Source: Methanoculleus chikugoensis
GTDB lineage: Archaea > Halobacteriota > Methanomicrobia > Methanomicrobiales > Methanoculleaceae
DNA: 64,000 nt
NCBI RefSeq assembly: GCF_900095385.1
Contig: NZ_FMID01000049.1
Span: 17,831-81,830 of the forward strand
Direction: 5' to 3'
Made by a program: the position numbers and the translations under genes
The notes under the pieces: model-generated
The model's input: only the letters and a program-made list of their open reading frames with translations
What the model was told of the DNA's origin: nothing
Database searches by the model: none
In this document: piece after piece, positions 9,228-17,323 of the stretch
Position numbering within the stretch: the first letter of the stretch is position 1
How the letters are laid out: each line of letters starts with the position of its first letter

Positions 9228-9815
9228 ATGTCCAGCAAGAAGGAAGTCACCATCGGGATCACCATCAACCTCGAGAACTACGAAAATCTCCGTCTTGAGG
9301 TCGAGGGAGATGTAGAGACCCACGAGGATGTGGACGACCTTATCACATTCCTCGACGGGATCCTTGCCCGGCTCGGGCGCGGCGATCAGGCGACCGCCGA
9401 GCGCGTGGATGCATACCGTCGCCGCGTTCTCGCGGCAAGGCCCCCGGTCCAAGAGGTGCCTCTCCCGGAGAAGAAGGCGCCTGAGCCGGCAGCCCCGGTG
9501 ACGGAACCGGCTGCCCGGGAGGAGGAGAAGAGAGCCTGCCCTCCGCCCGAGGTCATCGAGGCGGCGATTCCGCCGGCACCGGAGCACCCGGAGCCCCCCC
9601 GGGTGCCGAGACCGCCCGAGAAGCCGGAGGAGAAGCCCGCAGCACAGCCGGAGGCGGCACCGCCGCAGCAGGAACCGGTTCCGGCGAAGCCGTCCGGGGC
9701 TCCGGCGGAGGATGTCTGCGAGGTCTGCGGAGCAGAAGTGACGAAATCACAGGCAAAACTCTCTCAACTCTTCATGAGCAAAACGCTCTGCAAGAAGTGC
9801 ATGGAACAGCCCTAA
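9228..9815 (+). CDS. hypothetical protein with a C-terminal zinc ribbon
   Basis: 195 residues from the ATG at 9228. I chose this start because a TATA box lies 25 bases upstream and the protein before it has no recognisable continuation. Three parts are visible: a compact N-terminal alpha/beta domain (about 1-70, starting ITINLENYENLRLEVEG), a long Pro/Glu/Ala linker (about 72-155) and a C-terminal treble-clef-like zinc ribbon with two CxxC knuckles (CEVCG and CKKC, about 163-191). Not recognised as a named family. It lies 74 bases before the Orc1/Cdc6 gene on the same strand and could be cotranscribed, but the Cdc6 gene also has its own TATA-like sequence. Function unknown. Confidence 0.7.
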   Translation: MSSKKEVTIGITINLENYENLRLEVEGDVETHEDVDDLITFLDGILARLGRGDQATAERVDAYRRRVLAARPPVQEVPLPEKKAPEPAAPVTEPAAREEEKRACPPPEVIEAAIPPAPEHPEPPRVPRPPEKPEEKPAAQPEAAPPQQEPVPAKPSGAPAEDVCEVCGAEVTKSQAKLSQLFMSKTLCKKCMEQP

Positions 9816-9889
9816 TTCCTGCAGGATCCGCGCGATGAGGAGAACCCAACCTGGAGGATATAAATACTACCGTACCCGAGGATTGTATA

Positions 9890-11038
9890 ATGAAGAAGAA
9901 CCTGCTCATGTGGGACGAGACGCTTTTTCGGGACCCTGAAGTCTTCGAGATCGATTATGTCCCCGAGCAGTTCAACCACCGTGACGCCCAGATCCGGGAA
10001 CTCGCGTATCAGGTCAAGCCCGGACTGCGGGGGGCGAGGCCGCTCAACACCATCTGCCGCGGCCTCCCGGGAACCGGGAAGACGACGAGCGTGAAGAAGG
10101 TCTTTGCCGAGATCGAAGAGGCCACGAAGAAACTCGTCCCCGTCTACATCAACTGCCAGATCGACAACACGAAGTTCGCCATCTTCTCCCAGATCTACCG
10201 CCGCGTCACCGGGCACCCGCCGCCGCCGTCGGGCACGTCGTTCAAGCAGGTCTTCGACGCCATAGCGAAAGTGCTGCAGCGCGAAGAGCAGGTGCTCCTC
10301 GTGGCACTCGACGACGCGAACTACCTCCTCTACGAGAACGAGATCAACCAGGTGCTCTATCCCCTGTTGCGCTCGCACGAGGCCTACCCGGGCGTCCGGA
10401 TCGGGGTCGTCGCCATCGTCAGCGACATGTCCGTCACCCTGCAGACCGAGGTCGACGCACGGGTGGCGTCGGTCTTCCGCCCGACCGAGATCTACTTCCC
10501 TCCCTACTCAGCGGAGGAGATCCACGGCATCCTCGAGGAGCGTGTCCTGCAGGGTCTCTACCCGAACGTCCTCCGGGCCGAGATGCTGGATCTCGTGGTG
10601 GAGCAGACGATGAAGAGCGGCGACCTCCGCGTCGGCATCGACCTCCTGAAGCGTGCGGCCCTGAACGCCGAGCGGGAGGCACGCCGGTCGGTCGAGCGGG
10701 GGGATGTCTGCAAGGCATACGAGGTCTCCCGGTACCTCCACCTTGCGTTCTCGCTCCGGGCGCTCAAGGCCGAGGAGCGGGAGGTGCTGGCCAGGATCGC
10801 GGATATGTCGGCCCGCGACGATAAGGAGATGAACGCCGGCGACGTCTACCGGTTCGTCAAAGAGCAGGTGGGAGGGGTCAGTTACACCAAGTTCTACGAG
10901 ATCATCCAGAAGTTCGATGCGATGCGGCTCTTAAACCTCCACTACCGCCAGGGAAGAGGGCGGACGAGGCTGATCAGTCTCCGGTACGATCCCGGGCGCG
11001 TGCTGGAGCACCTGGGGCAGGAGCAGACGATTTCATAA
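9890..11038 (+). CDS. cdc6: Orc1/Cdc6-type origin-binding AAA+ ATPase
   Basis: 382 residues. Walker A GLPGTGKTT at residues 58-66, a Walker B-like LLVALDDANYLL at about 140-150, an AAA+ lid, then a C-terminal winged helix (about 300-382). This is the archaeal Orc1/Cdc6 initiator that binds origin recognition boxes and loads MCM. Walker B reads LDDAN rather than the more common LDEID, so it may belong to a more divergent Orc1/Cdc6 group. GGATATAAATAC just upstream serves as TATA. I did not see clustered origin recognition boxes in the 74-base upstream gap, so I do not call a replication origin here. Confidence 0.88.
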   Translation: MKKNLLMWDETLFRDPEVFEIDYVPEQFNHRDAQIRELAYQVKPGLRGARPLNTICRGLPGTGKTTSVKKVFAEIEEATKKLVPVYINCQIDNTKFAIFSQIYRRVTGHPPPPSGTSFKQVFDAIAKVLQREEQVLLVALDDANYLLYENEINQVLYPLLRSHEAYPGVRIGVVAIVSDMSVTLQTEVDARVASVFRPTEIYFPPYSAEEIHGILEERVLQGLYPNVLRAEMLDLVVEQTMKSGDLRVGIDLLKRAALNAEREARRSVERGDVCKAYEVSRYLHLAFSLRALKAEEREVLARIADMSARDDKEMNAGDVYRFVKEQVGGVSYTKFYEIIQKFDAMRLLNLHYRQGRGRTRLISLRYDPGRVLEHLGQEQTIS

Positions 11039-11059
11039 TCCTTATCAGTTCCCCCGCCG

Positions 11060-11066
11060 TTTATAC
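11060..11066 (+). promoter_or_regulatory. TATA box of mch
   Basis: TTTATAC lies 19 to 25 bases upstream of the mch ATG at 11085, consistent with a strong, nearly leaderless archaeal promoter. Confidence 0.45.
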
Positions 11067-11084
11067 TCTGATGAGGTTTTCCAC

Positions 11085-12032
11085 ATGCTCAGCGTGAACG
11101 AACTGGCACTGGATATTTTTGAGGAACTCTTCGAATACGCCGAGGAGTTCAATGCCGTCCCGCACGAGCTCGACAACGGCGCACGCATTGTTGACTGCGG
11201 CGTCAGCACTTCGGGCGGGTACCTGACTGGGAGGCGGTTCACCGAGATCTGCATGGGCGGGCTCGGCGAGGTCGACATTACGATGGGCCGGATCAAGGAG
11301 TTCCCCATGCCGTTCATCGAGGTCAGCACCGACTTCCCGTCGATTGCGTGCCTCGGCGCCCAGAAGGCGGGCTGGACGATCAGCGTCAACAAGTACTTCG
11401 CGATGGGGAGCGGCCCCGCACGGGCGCTCTCCCTGAAGCCCAAGCACACCTACGAGGTCATCGAGTACGAGGACGAGTTCGATTACGCGGTCATCTGCCT
11501 CGAGAGCGACCACCTCCCGAACGCCGCGGTGATGGAGAACATCGCCGAGGCCTGCAACGTGGACGTGGCGAACACCTGCGCGGTCGTCGCCCCCACAGCC
11601 TCCCTCGTCGGCTCGATCCAGGTCGCCGGCCGCTGCGTGGAGACCGCGGTCTACAAGCTGAACGAGCTCGGGTTCGACACCAGAAAGATCACCGCGGGTA
11701 TCGGCCACGCCCCGATCGCGCCCGTCAAGAAGGACGGCACGAAGGCGATGGGCTGCACCAACGACGCGACGATCTACCACGGCAGCATCATGCTGACGAT
11801 GAACGCCCCGGAGATCAAGGACTACCTGGATCGGATCCCGAGCAACAAGTCCAAGGGGTACGGGAAGCCGTTCTACGATATCTTCAAGGAAGCCAACTTC
11901 GACTTCTACCAGATCGACACCTCGCTCTTCTCCCCGGCCGAGGTCGTCATCAACGAGCTCTCCGAGGGCAAGATCTACCATGTGGGCGCCGTCAACCCCG
12001 AAGTGACGCTGAAGTCCTTCGGGTTTATCTGA
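11085..12032 (+). CDS. mch: methenyltetrahydromethanopterin cyclohydrolase
   Basis: 315 residues, the usual length for Mch. It interconverts N5-formyl- and methenyl-tetrahydromethanopterin (EC 3.5.4.27), the third C1 step of CO2 reduction, in the cytoplasm. Family-typical stretches include GGYLTGRRFTEICMGGLG, PSIACLGAQKAGW and GIGHAPIAPVKKDGTKAMG. The enzyme is normally a homotrimer. It is monocistronic here, with its own TATA box and a T8 tract after the stop. It acts just after Ftr (50880-51788), the enzyme for the preceding step. Confidence 0.97.
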   Translation: MLSVNELALDIFEELFEYAEEFNAVPHELDNGARIVDCGVSTSGGYLTGRRFTEICMGGLGEVDITMGRIKEFPMPFIEVSTDFPSIACLGAQKAGWTISVNKYFAMGSGPARALSLKPKHTYEVIEYEDEFDYAVICLESDHLPNAAVMENIAEACNVDVANTCAVVAPTASLVGSIQVAGRCVETAVYKLNELGFDTRKITAGIGHAPIAPVKKDGTKAMGCTNDATIYHGSIMLTMNAPEIKDYLDRIPSNKSKGYGKPFYDIFKEANFDFYQIDTSLFSPAEVVINELSEGKIYHVGAVNPEVTLKSFGFI

Positions 12033-12036
12033 ACTC

Positions 12037-12044
12037 TTTTTTTT
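12037..12044 (+). terminator. oligo-T terminator of mch
   Basis: Eight T residues begin four bases after the mch stop codon, a typical archaeal intrinsic terminator. Confidence 0.55.
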
Positions 12045-12163
12045 AGAGGATACTTTCGTCAATCTCCCATCATGCATACTCCGGCGGAGGCCTCTATGAG
12101 CGCAGGCCACAACGGACGGGAGATGCCGCGCACGACGACACCGGAATAGGAGCAGGCAACACG

Positions 12164-12170
12164 TTTATCC
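12164..12170 (+). promoter_or_regulatory. TATA box of tRNA-Val
   Basis: TTTATCC lies 33 to 39 bases upstream of the mature tRNA 5' end at 12203, the usual position of box A for archaeal tRNA genes. Confidence 0.45.
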
Positions 12171-12202
12171 GTCACGGTGCAAAACACTATAAGGCATCCA
12201 CG

Positions 12203-12276
12203 GGGCTTGTGGTCTAGCCGGTTATGACGTCGCCCTTACACGGCGAAGATCCCCGGTTCGAATCCGGGCAGGCCCA
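12203..12276 (+). tRNA. tRNA-Val (anticodon UAC)
   Basis: A full cloverleaf can be drawn. The acceptor stem pairs GGGCTTG with CAGGCCC (one G-U pair). The anticodon stem pairs TCGCC with GGCGA around the loop CTTACAC, giving anticodon TAC. The T-arm is CCCGG-TTCGAAT-CCGGG. The discriminator base is A and CCA is not encoded. No intron. The accessory material that follows suggests it may have been an integration target. Confidence 0.95.
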
Positions 12277-12410
12277 TTTCTTTTGTAGAATATCTCACAC
12301 GGTTCTGAGCGCATAACGCTCCGGTGATCGTTCCAAAATCCCCAGGAGGAGGTTCATCCGCCCCCAATCACCCTCACGATCACCGCCACCACCCCGCCGA
12401 CGATCCCGCC

Positions 12411-12596
12411 CGCCCCGGCGCCCTGGTCGAGGGCCTTCTTGCGATGAACAAAGCGCTCGCCGGGGATCTCCCGCCGGAAGAGCGCTCAAGGCTGGAAGCG
12501 GCGTGCGAGGAGGCCGACCGGGAGATCGACCGGATCGTGTATGCGCTCTACGGGCTAACGGAGGAGAAGACCGTGGTCATGGAGGGGGCGGGGTGA
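12411..12596 (+). pseudogene. C-terminal remnant of a type IIG restriction/DNA methylase protein
   Basis: The frame ending at 12596 encodes a tail that resembles the extreme C-terminus of type IIG (Eco57I-like) restriction-methylases: a Leu/Ala-rich helix followed by EADREIDRIVYALYGLTEE and a short end. Nothing upstream in any frame looks like the rest of such an enzyme, which would be many hundreds of residues. It appears to be a decayed fragment between tRNA-Val and a toxin-antitoxin pair. The identification rests on the ID(R)xVYxLYGLTxEE signature recalled from that family. Confidence 0.6.
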
Positions 12597-12969
12597 CGTT
12601 CCGGGCCGGCTGAGTCCGGCAGGTTTTATCACGCAATAAACGAGGGGTTCCTCCCCGCCGCACCCCCGGCAGGAAACCGTCCCGGCCATATCCCGGAGCC
12701 CTTCCCCATTGATTGCCTCCTCTACGTCCGCACTTGAGGCATCCTTGAGAGCAGGGAAACGACAGAAACGGGTGTGCGCTGCTCGTTAGCGCACACAACG
12801 AGAGATTGGTAGCAGGAGACTATCGATGAACCACGATAGGATCGTAAAGGGATCGTAGCCTCCGCTGATCACCGCCCCTACCCCGTCCCCCCAGCCCCGA
12901 AAACCCACCACACTCCGGCACACCCGGGGATACCTATACAAGAGAGAACGGCGCATATCCCGATCAGGA

Positions 12970-13287
12970 ATGGACACCATCACCGGCGAGCCCGGCGGGG
13001 AGTGTGCGAGGATCATCGGCATTCTCCGGGCGAAGAAGGCATACCTGGAGGAGACCTACCACGTCGGGTCCATCGGCATCTTCGGCTCGTGCCGGCGCGG
13101 CGAGGAGCACGAGGGGAGCGACGTGGATATCCTGATCGAGTTCTCCAGGGTGCCGGGGATCTTCGGGTTCCTCAGGCTTGAGCGGTACCTCTCCGAACTT
13201 CTCGATAGGCCGGTGGATCTGGTCGAGAAGAGTGCACTCAAACCCCGTATCGGCCGCCGTGTTGCAGAAGAGGTCATCTATATATGA
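12970..13287 (+). CDS. mntA: MntA-type nucleotidyltransferase antitoxin
   Basis: 105 residues with the minimal nucleotidyltransferase signature GS-x2-R (residues 39-43) followed by SDVDILIEF (50-57). Proteins like this are antitoxins of the MntA/HepT (MNT-HEPN) system and work by adding AMP to the HepT toxin. The stop overlaps the start of the HepT gene by four bases, the usual coupled arrangement. It has its own promoter-like region upstream and sits between decayed gene fragments, so it is probably a mobile module. Confidence 0.9.
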   Translation: MDTITGEPGGECARIIGILRAKKAYLEETYHVGSIGIFGSCRRGEEHEGSDVDILIEFSRVPGIFGFLRLERYLSELLDRPVDLVEKSALKPRIGRRVAEEVIYI

Positions 13288-13676
13288 CGGCTCCGCGAAG
13301 CGCCCTTGATTACCTGGATGATATCCTTGATGCCATCGAAAAGATCGAGATCTTTACCCGGGGCATGTCGCATGAGGAGTTCTCCGACGATGATAAAACC
13401 GTCTACGCAGTCATGCGAGCGCTGGAAGTGATCGGTGAAGCGACGAAGTGTATCCCTCCCGAGATCAGGGAGAGCTGCCCGTCTCTTCCCTGGACAGAGA
13501 TGGCCGGCATGCGCGACAAACTGATCCACACCTACTTCGGGATCAACAGGGCAATCATCTGGAGAACGATCCAGGACGATATCCCTCTGCTCAGGCCCGG
13601 AATGCAGGCCCTCCGCGATGGCCTGGCCGCAGAGGAGAACAGGGATCAACAAACGCCCGATCCGCGGGGCTTTTGA
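13284..13676 (+). CDS. hepT: HepT-like HEPN ribonuclease toxin (DUF86)
   Basis: 130 residues, all-helical HEPN/DUF86 protein. The catalytic R-x4-H-x-Y motif is intact (Arg77, His82, Tyr84, in RDKLIHTYFG). The typical VIGEATKCIPPE segment precedes it. In this family the toxin is an RNase that is silenced by AMPylation of the motif tyrosine by MntA. It overlaps the mntA stop by four bases, so the two are cotranslated. Confidence 0.9.
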   Translation: MTAPRSALDYLDDILDAIEKIEIFTRGMSHEEFSDDDKTVYAVMRALEVIGEATKCIPPEIRESCPSLPWTEMAGMRDKLIHTYFGINRAIIWRTIQDDIPLLRPGMQALRDGLAAEENRDQQTPDPRGF

Positions 13677-13783
13677 AAGTAACCGAACAAGTAACGCGCC
13701 TTCTGGCCTGTTTGAAGGAGAGACCATCAGGAGCTCGGGATGCCATGCAGTGCCCGGGTCTCAATCACCGACCCACATTCCTG

Positions 13784-13912
13784 TACGATTACCGGAGACC
13801 AGCGATTCAGGCAGGTTTTGTTCAGATGACGCATCCGGATTCCCCGAGAAGCCCAGAACAGAAATACCGACTGACAGAAAAGGGGAAGAAGTGCCTGGAG
13901 AGCAGAGAGTGA
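13784..13912 (+). pseudogene. C-terminal remnant of an AlbA_2/Fic-associated regulator-like protein
   Basis: The last 42 codons before the stop at 13912 contain AIQAGFVQMTHPDSPRSPEQ and KYRLTEKGKKCL, which closely resemble the winged-helix end of AlbA_2-domain ATP-binding (RecG-like or Fic-associated) proteins. No ATP-binding part is visible upstream and the frame before it is unrelated. It reads as a truncated relic of a longer gene left after the MntA/HepT module. Confidence 0.55.
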
Positions 13913-14123
13913 TACCTGGGATGGAGGGGAGAATGCCTGCCGACACCATGCACGGCAGGTTTACGTCCTGGCGGTTCCCCCCTCACCTCCCATCCATCCC
14001 ACGCACGATCACCGCCCCCACAAAACTCTAATCCTACCCCGCGCAAACATCCCATCAGGAACGCCCCGCCGGCGGCGCGAGAGACCCCGGCCACGCGCTC
14101 CGAGATCCGGAGGGATACACCCC

Positions 14124-15092
14124 ATGCCACTCATCGCTCTCACAACCGTAGCGCTCCTCGCGCTCTGCATCGCGGCCGGCGGATCGAACGTCACCATAAC
14201 CAGAACCGACGGCGACACCCGCGAGGGCTACGTCGACGTCACCGGCGGCCGGGTCTGGTTCCGGATCGTCGGTGCGGAGAGCGCGGGAACGCCCCTCCTT
14301 GTCCTCCACGGGGGGCCGGGGATGACGCACGACTACCTCGAACCGCTCGAGGCGCTCGCGGACGAGCGGCCGGTCGTCTTCTACGACCAACTCGGGTGCG
14401 GGAACTCCGACCGGCCCGACGATCCCGCTCTCTGGACGGTGGAGCGCTACGTCGCGGAGGTCGACGAGGTCAGGGAGGCGCTCGGCCTCTCCCGGGTGCA
14501 CCTCCTCGGGCAGTCCTGGGGAGGCGGGCTCGCGGCCGAATACGTCCTCGCTAAAAAACCCGACGGCGTCGAGAGCCTCATCCTCTCCGGGCCGCTGCTG
14601 GACGCCGGCCGGTGGGTCGCCGACCAGCGGGCGAACCTCGCGGCGTTCCCCGACGAGATGCAGGAGGATATCCGGGAGGCGGAAGCAGGCGGGAACTTCG
14701 ACTCACCGGAGTACCAGGAGGCCATAACGGCGTACTACACCCGGCACGTCTGCCGGACGGATCCCTGGCCCGAATGCCTGAACAGGTCGATCGAGCAACT
14801 CGCCATGCCGGTCTACCTCCAGATGTGGGGGCCGAGCGAGTTCACCTGCACGGGAACCCTCCGGGAGTTCAGCGTCACCGACCGGCTCGGCGAAGTCACG
14901 GTCCCGGTGCTCTTCACCTGCGGGGAGCACGACGAAGCAACGCCCGAAGCGATGGCATACTACCGGAGCCTGGTGCCAGGATCGGAGATCGCGGTCTTTA
15001 AAGGCGCCTCGCACAGCCACCACCTCGAAGAGACCGCGGCATACATCGCGGCCGTGCGGGAGTTTTTATGCCGGGTCGATGCGGCACACTGA
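14124..15092 (+). CDS. alpha/beta hydrolase, proline iminopeptidase-like
   Basis: 322 residues. A short hydrophobic N-terminus (about 3-18) may be a signal peptide or anchor. The alpha/beta hydrolase core follows: oxyanion motif LVLHGGPGMTHDY (about 60-71), YDQLGCGNSDRP, nucleophile elbow GQSWGG (Ser131), an acid near GEHDE (about 272) and a catalytic His in the SHSHH region (about 298). HGGPG and DQxGxGxS are hallmarks of the proline iminopeptidase/tricorn-F1 group (S33), which remove N-terminal residues from short peptides. True substrate is uncertain. The gene is alone. Confidence 0.85.
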   Translation: MPLIALTTVALLALCIAAGGSNVTITRTDGDTREGYVDVTGGRVWFRIVGAESAGTPLLVLHGGPGMTHDYLEPLEALADERPVVFYDQLGCGNSDRPDDPALWTVERYVAEVDEVREALGLSRVHLLGQSWGGGLAAEYVLAKKPDGVESLILSGPLLDAGRWVADQRANLAAFPDEMQEDIREAEAGGNFDSPEYQEAITAYYTRHVCRTDPWPECLNRSIEQLAMPVYLQMWGPSEFTCTGTLREFSVTDRLGEVTVPVLFTCGEHDEATPEAMAYYRSLVPGSEIAVFKGASHSHHLEETAAYIAAVREFLCRVDAAH

Positions 15093-15463
15093 CCCGGGGG
15101 CAGACAAACCCACTCTTTTGCGCCCAGGAGAATCATATCACAACTCCGGAGTCTCGCGCGAAGGCGCGAAGAACGCGAAATCCAGAGAAATGCTGGCAAT
15201 CCCCTTCGCGTCTTCGCGTGCAGCAACGTCGATGGAGGTAGCAGGTGCTATGCCTCAGGGTGAGACATTCAACAGAGCCCTATTTTAGCACTCGTGCAGG
15301 CCGGGGGCACATCAGGCGCCGCCGCTCTTCCCCATCCCGGAACCCACAGCGACAGACAGCATCGCGGCATCCCCATCCACAGGGAGAGGTTGCGCACCAC
15401 GCTGTTGTCCCGGGCATCGAAACTTATATTACCCGGAAAGCAGGATCACCGCCGCGGTGCATC
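15093..15463 (+). other. gene-free stretch with one strong hairpin
   Basis: No gene resemblance in any frame. The stretch contains a near-perfect inverted repeat (15165-15218, listed separately) and the upstream region of the Mop-like gene, with AACTTATATT near 15421-15430 as a likely TATA box. Confidence 0.5.
15165..15218. repeat. inverted repeat of CGCGAAG/TTCGCG type
   Basis: The left arm CGCGAAGAACGCGAA (15165-15179) pairs with the right arm TTCGCGTCTTCGCG (15205-15218), with one bulged base and a loop of about 25 bases. It lies in a gene-free stretch between two same-strand genes. It could be a terminator-like hairpin or one copy of a dispersed palindromic repeat. Confidence 0.55.
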
Positions 15464-15673
15464 ATGAAGTTAAGCGCAAGAAACCAGCTTCCCGGAAAAG
15501 TAAAGGCCATTGATGTGGGCGTCGTCACCGCAGAGGTCGTCATCGCGCTGGACGGCGGCGGCGAACTTACCGCGGTCATCACGAAGAAGTCCGTGGAGAA
15601 CCTCGGGCTTACCGTCGGCAAGAAGGTCTACGCCGTGGTCAAGTCGACCGAGGTCATGGTCGCCATCGACTGA
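15464..15673 (+). CDS. stand-alone molybdopterin/molybdate-binding (Mop/TOBE) protein
   Basis: 69 residues, a single Mop domain: LSARNQLPGKVKAIDVG then VTAEVVIALDGG and TAVITKKSVENLGL with KVYAVVKSTEVMV at the end. This is the molbindin fold, which assembles into hexamers that hold molybdate or tungstate in the cytoplasm for storage or homeostasis. The window also has modABC (25039-27387), whose ModC lacks a TOBE domain, so this protein may provide the oxyanion-binding module in trans. The ATG at 15464 is preceded by a TATA-like TTATATT. Confidence 0.88.
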   Translation: MKLSARNQLPGKVKAIDVGVVTAEVVIALDGGGELTAVITKKSVENLGLTVGKKVYAVVKSTEVMVAID

Positions 15674-15760
15674 ACAACCCACCCCTTTTACCCCGAGCAG
15701 GGCGGCAACGCATAAATAGGCCGGCAACCGTTCTGCCGGCATACCCACCGTGGGGCAACC

Positions 15761-16273
15761 ATGGCACGAGAATACCCTCCCCTGCTGATTGCGGTCATCA
15801 TCTGCGTCCTGATGACCGTGTTTGCCGCCACCCACGCCCTCCTCGCGAACGAGGGCACACCCCCTCCGGGACCGCCCGCTCCGCCTCCAACGACCCCAGC
15901 CGGAACCCCGGGAACGCCGGTCGCGACGGGCGCCCCGGTGCAGGTTGCGTCCCGCACGTTCTCGATCAGCGTCACCCCATCGTCCGCCACGGCCCAGCCG
16001 GGCGATACCGTCAGGTTCACGCTCACGGTGCACCCAGAAGACGGATTTGCCGCACCCATCGAGGTCAAAGTCACCGCTACGGCGCTCGGGGGCGTATACC
16101 GCGATAACCATGACCTCGGCACGATCTCCGTACCCTACCCGCCGCTCACCTACGAGGTCGTGGCCCCCGACCTCCCGCCGCTCGTCTCCACCGCGACCGT
16201 GGATGCCGTGGTCACGGCGACCGGAGGAGGCACCGTGCGGACGGAGCGGGTGCAGTTGGTCATCAGGAGATAG
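15761..16273 (+). CDS. exported protein with Ig-like fold, function unknown
   Basis: 170 residues. One N-terminal hydrophobic segment (about 7-28) is followed by a Pro/Thr/Gly-rich linker and a beta-strand-rich domain of about 110 residues (SISVTPSSATAQPGDTVRFT) that resembles bacterial/archaeal Ig-like surface domains. Probably anchored outside the membrane by the N-terminal segment. Not recognised as a named family. It has a short upstream gap from the Mop gene on the same strand. Confidence 0.7.
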   Translation: MAREYPPLLIAVIICVLMTVFAATHALLANEGTPPPGPPAPPPTTPAGTPGTPVATGAPVQVASRTFSISVTPSSATAQPGDTVRFTLTVHPEDGFAAPIEVKVTATALGGVYRDNHDLGTISVPYPPLTYEVVAPDLPPLVSTATVDAVVTATGGGTVRTERVQLVIRR

Positions 16274-16703
16274 GGCACCGGCACGGCATATCGGCCGATA
16301 TGGTCGTTGCAGCCGGATTGCGGCGCGTCCGGGCCGCATCTCTCTTCTCACACACCTACACCCCGGACACCCACCGGAGATATCCCCGAATTGCCCTCTA
16401 ATCCCTCAAATCTCCCAATTTAAAGGACGGTTCTGAGCTACCCGCACGGCCTGCGGGACGGTTACCGGGGTCGACAGCCGCAACGGAGAATCGAGAGAAT
16501 ACCTACAATATAGAGAGTATTGTGCAAACCCCTTGATTTCCACTGGAGATTTTGGCAGGCGGGCCTGAACTGCCTGGTGAGGATGGGGCGATGTCCCGGA
16601 ACCTGGTTCGGGATACCGGCGACGACCGCTCTGTCCCGGGGATAAACCGGAGCAAAATGGGGTTGGAACAGCAGATCAGCGCGGCTCCAAGCGTGGAGAG
16701 GAC
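16274..16703. other. gene-free convergent intergenic region
   Basis: No gene is recognisable between the exported protein and the minus-strand SET protein. A perfect 16-base palindrome, CATATCGGCCGATATG, lies at 16287-16302, fourteen bases after the exported protein's stop, and may be a 3' hairpin. Confidence 0.4.
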
Positions 16704-17123
16704 TCACTCCTCCACCGCATCGAACCAGACGGGGTCGGGACAGTCCGCCGGCCCGCCGTAGTTGATGGTGATCTCCTCGCCCCTCGAGATGGGGCGGTGG
16801 GCGGAGATGCGGATCGCGCCCCGGAGATGATCGCAGACGTGATCCGCGTTCGCGTGGTAGGAGTGGTTGTAGAGCGACCCGTAGCCCAGCGCCACGGCGG
16901 CGTGCTCCCCCCATGCGAAGTAGTAGTCGAAGAGGTGCGTCTTATCAAGGTGTTCCTGCTCGTCCGCTCCCCCGAGCACGATCACCGGGCAGGTCTCGAT
17001 CACCTCGCCGGCCGCAAGATCCCTGCGGGCGAAGACGCCCCGCCCGCGGCACCCCGATGAACCGACGTATACGGTCTTTGGAGGGGAGAAGACCCCTCCC
17101 GTCTCCCTGAAATTGTCGATCAT
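16704..17123 (-). CDS. SET-domain protein (putative protein lysine methyltransferase)
   Basis: About 139 residues from the ATG at 17123; further upstream starts at 17144 (ATG) and 17177 (TTG) exist. A TATA-like sequence near 17150-17157 supports 17123. SET-domain features in order: CRGRGVFARRDLAAGEVI at the N-terminus, ALGYGSLYNHSYHANA (the NHS pseudoknot motif) and ISRGEEITINYG at the C-terminus. SET enzymes move a methyl group from SAM to lysines of proteins. It is about the minimal SET length, without pre- or post-SET zinc clusters, as in prokaryotic stand-alone versions. Target unknown. A convergent ABC transporter operon lies upstream on the other strand. Confidence 0.85.
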   Translation of the reverse strand: MIDNFRETGGVFSPPKTVYVGSSGCRGRGVFARRDLAAGEVIETCPVIVLGGADEQEHLDKTHLFDYYFAWGEHAAVALGYGSLYNHSYHANADHVCDHLRGAIRISAHRPISRGEEITINYGGPADCPDPVWFDAVEE

Positions 17124-17323
17124 GGTTTCGCTGCGACTCCACATCTGCAGATAAGAGCGGTTCGCTCTGCCGGGCAAAAAGGCTGCGGGGGCTCCGTCAC
17201 GGTAGACAGGAGTTCCGGCCCGGACGGAGCAGGAACTGCGGCATGCACCGACGGCGCGGCAGAAGGGTGAGCGAAAGAATGTTGTAGTCGCACGACTCCA
17301 CTGACCCTTCAGGAGGAGAAACG

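Noticed and set aside
9816..9889. Replication origin before Orc1/Cdc6
   Set aside because: The gap is only 74 bases and no repeated origin-recognition-box pattern was seen.
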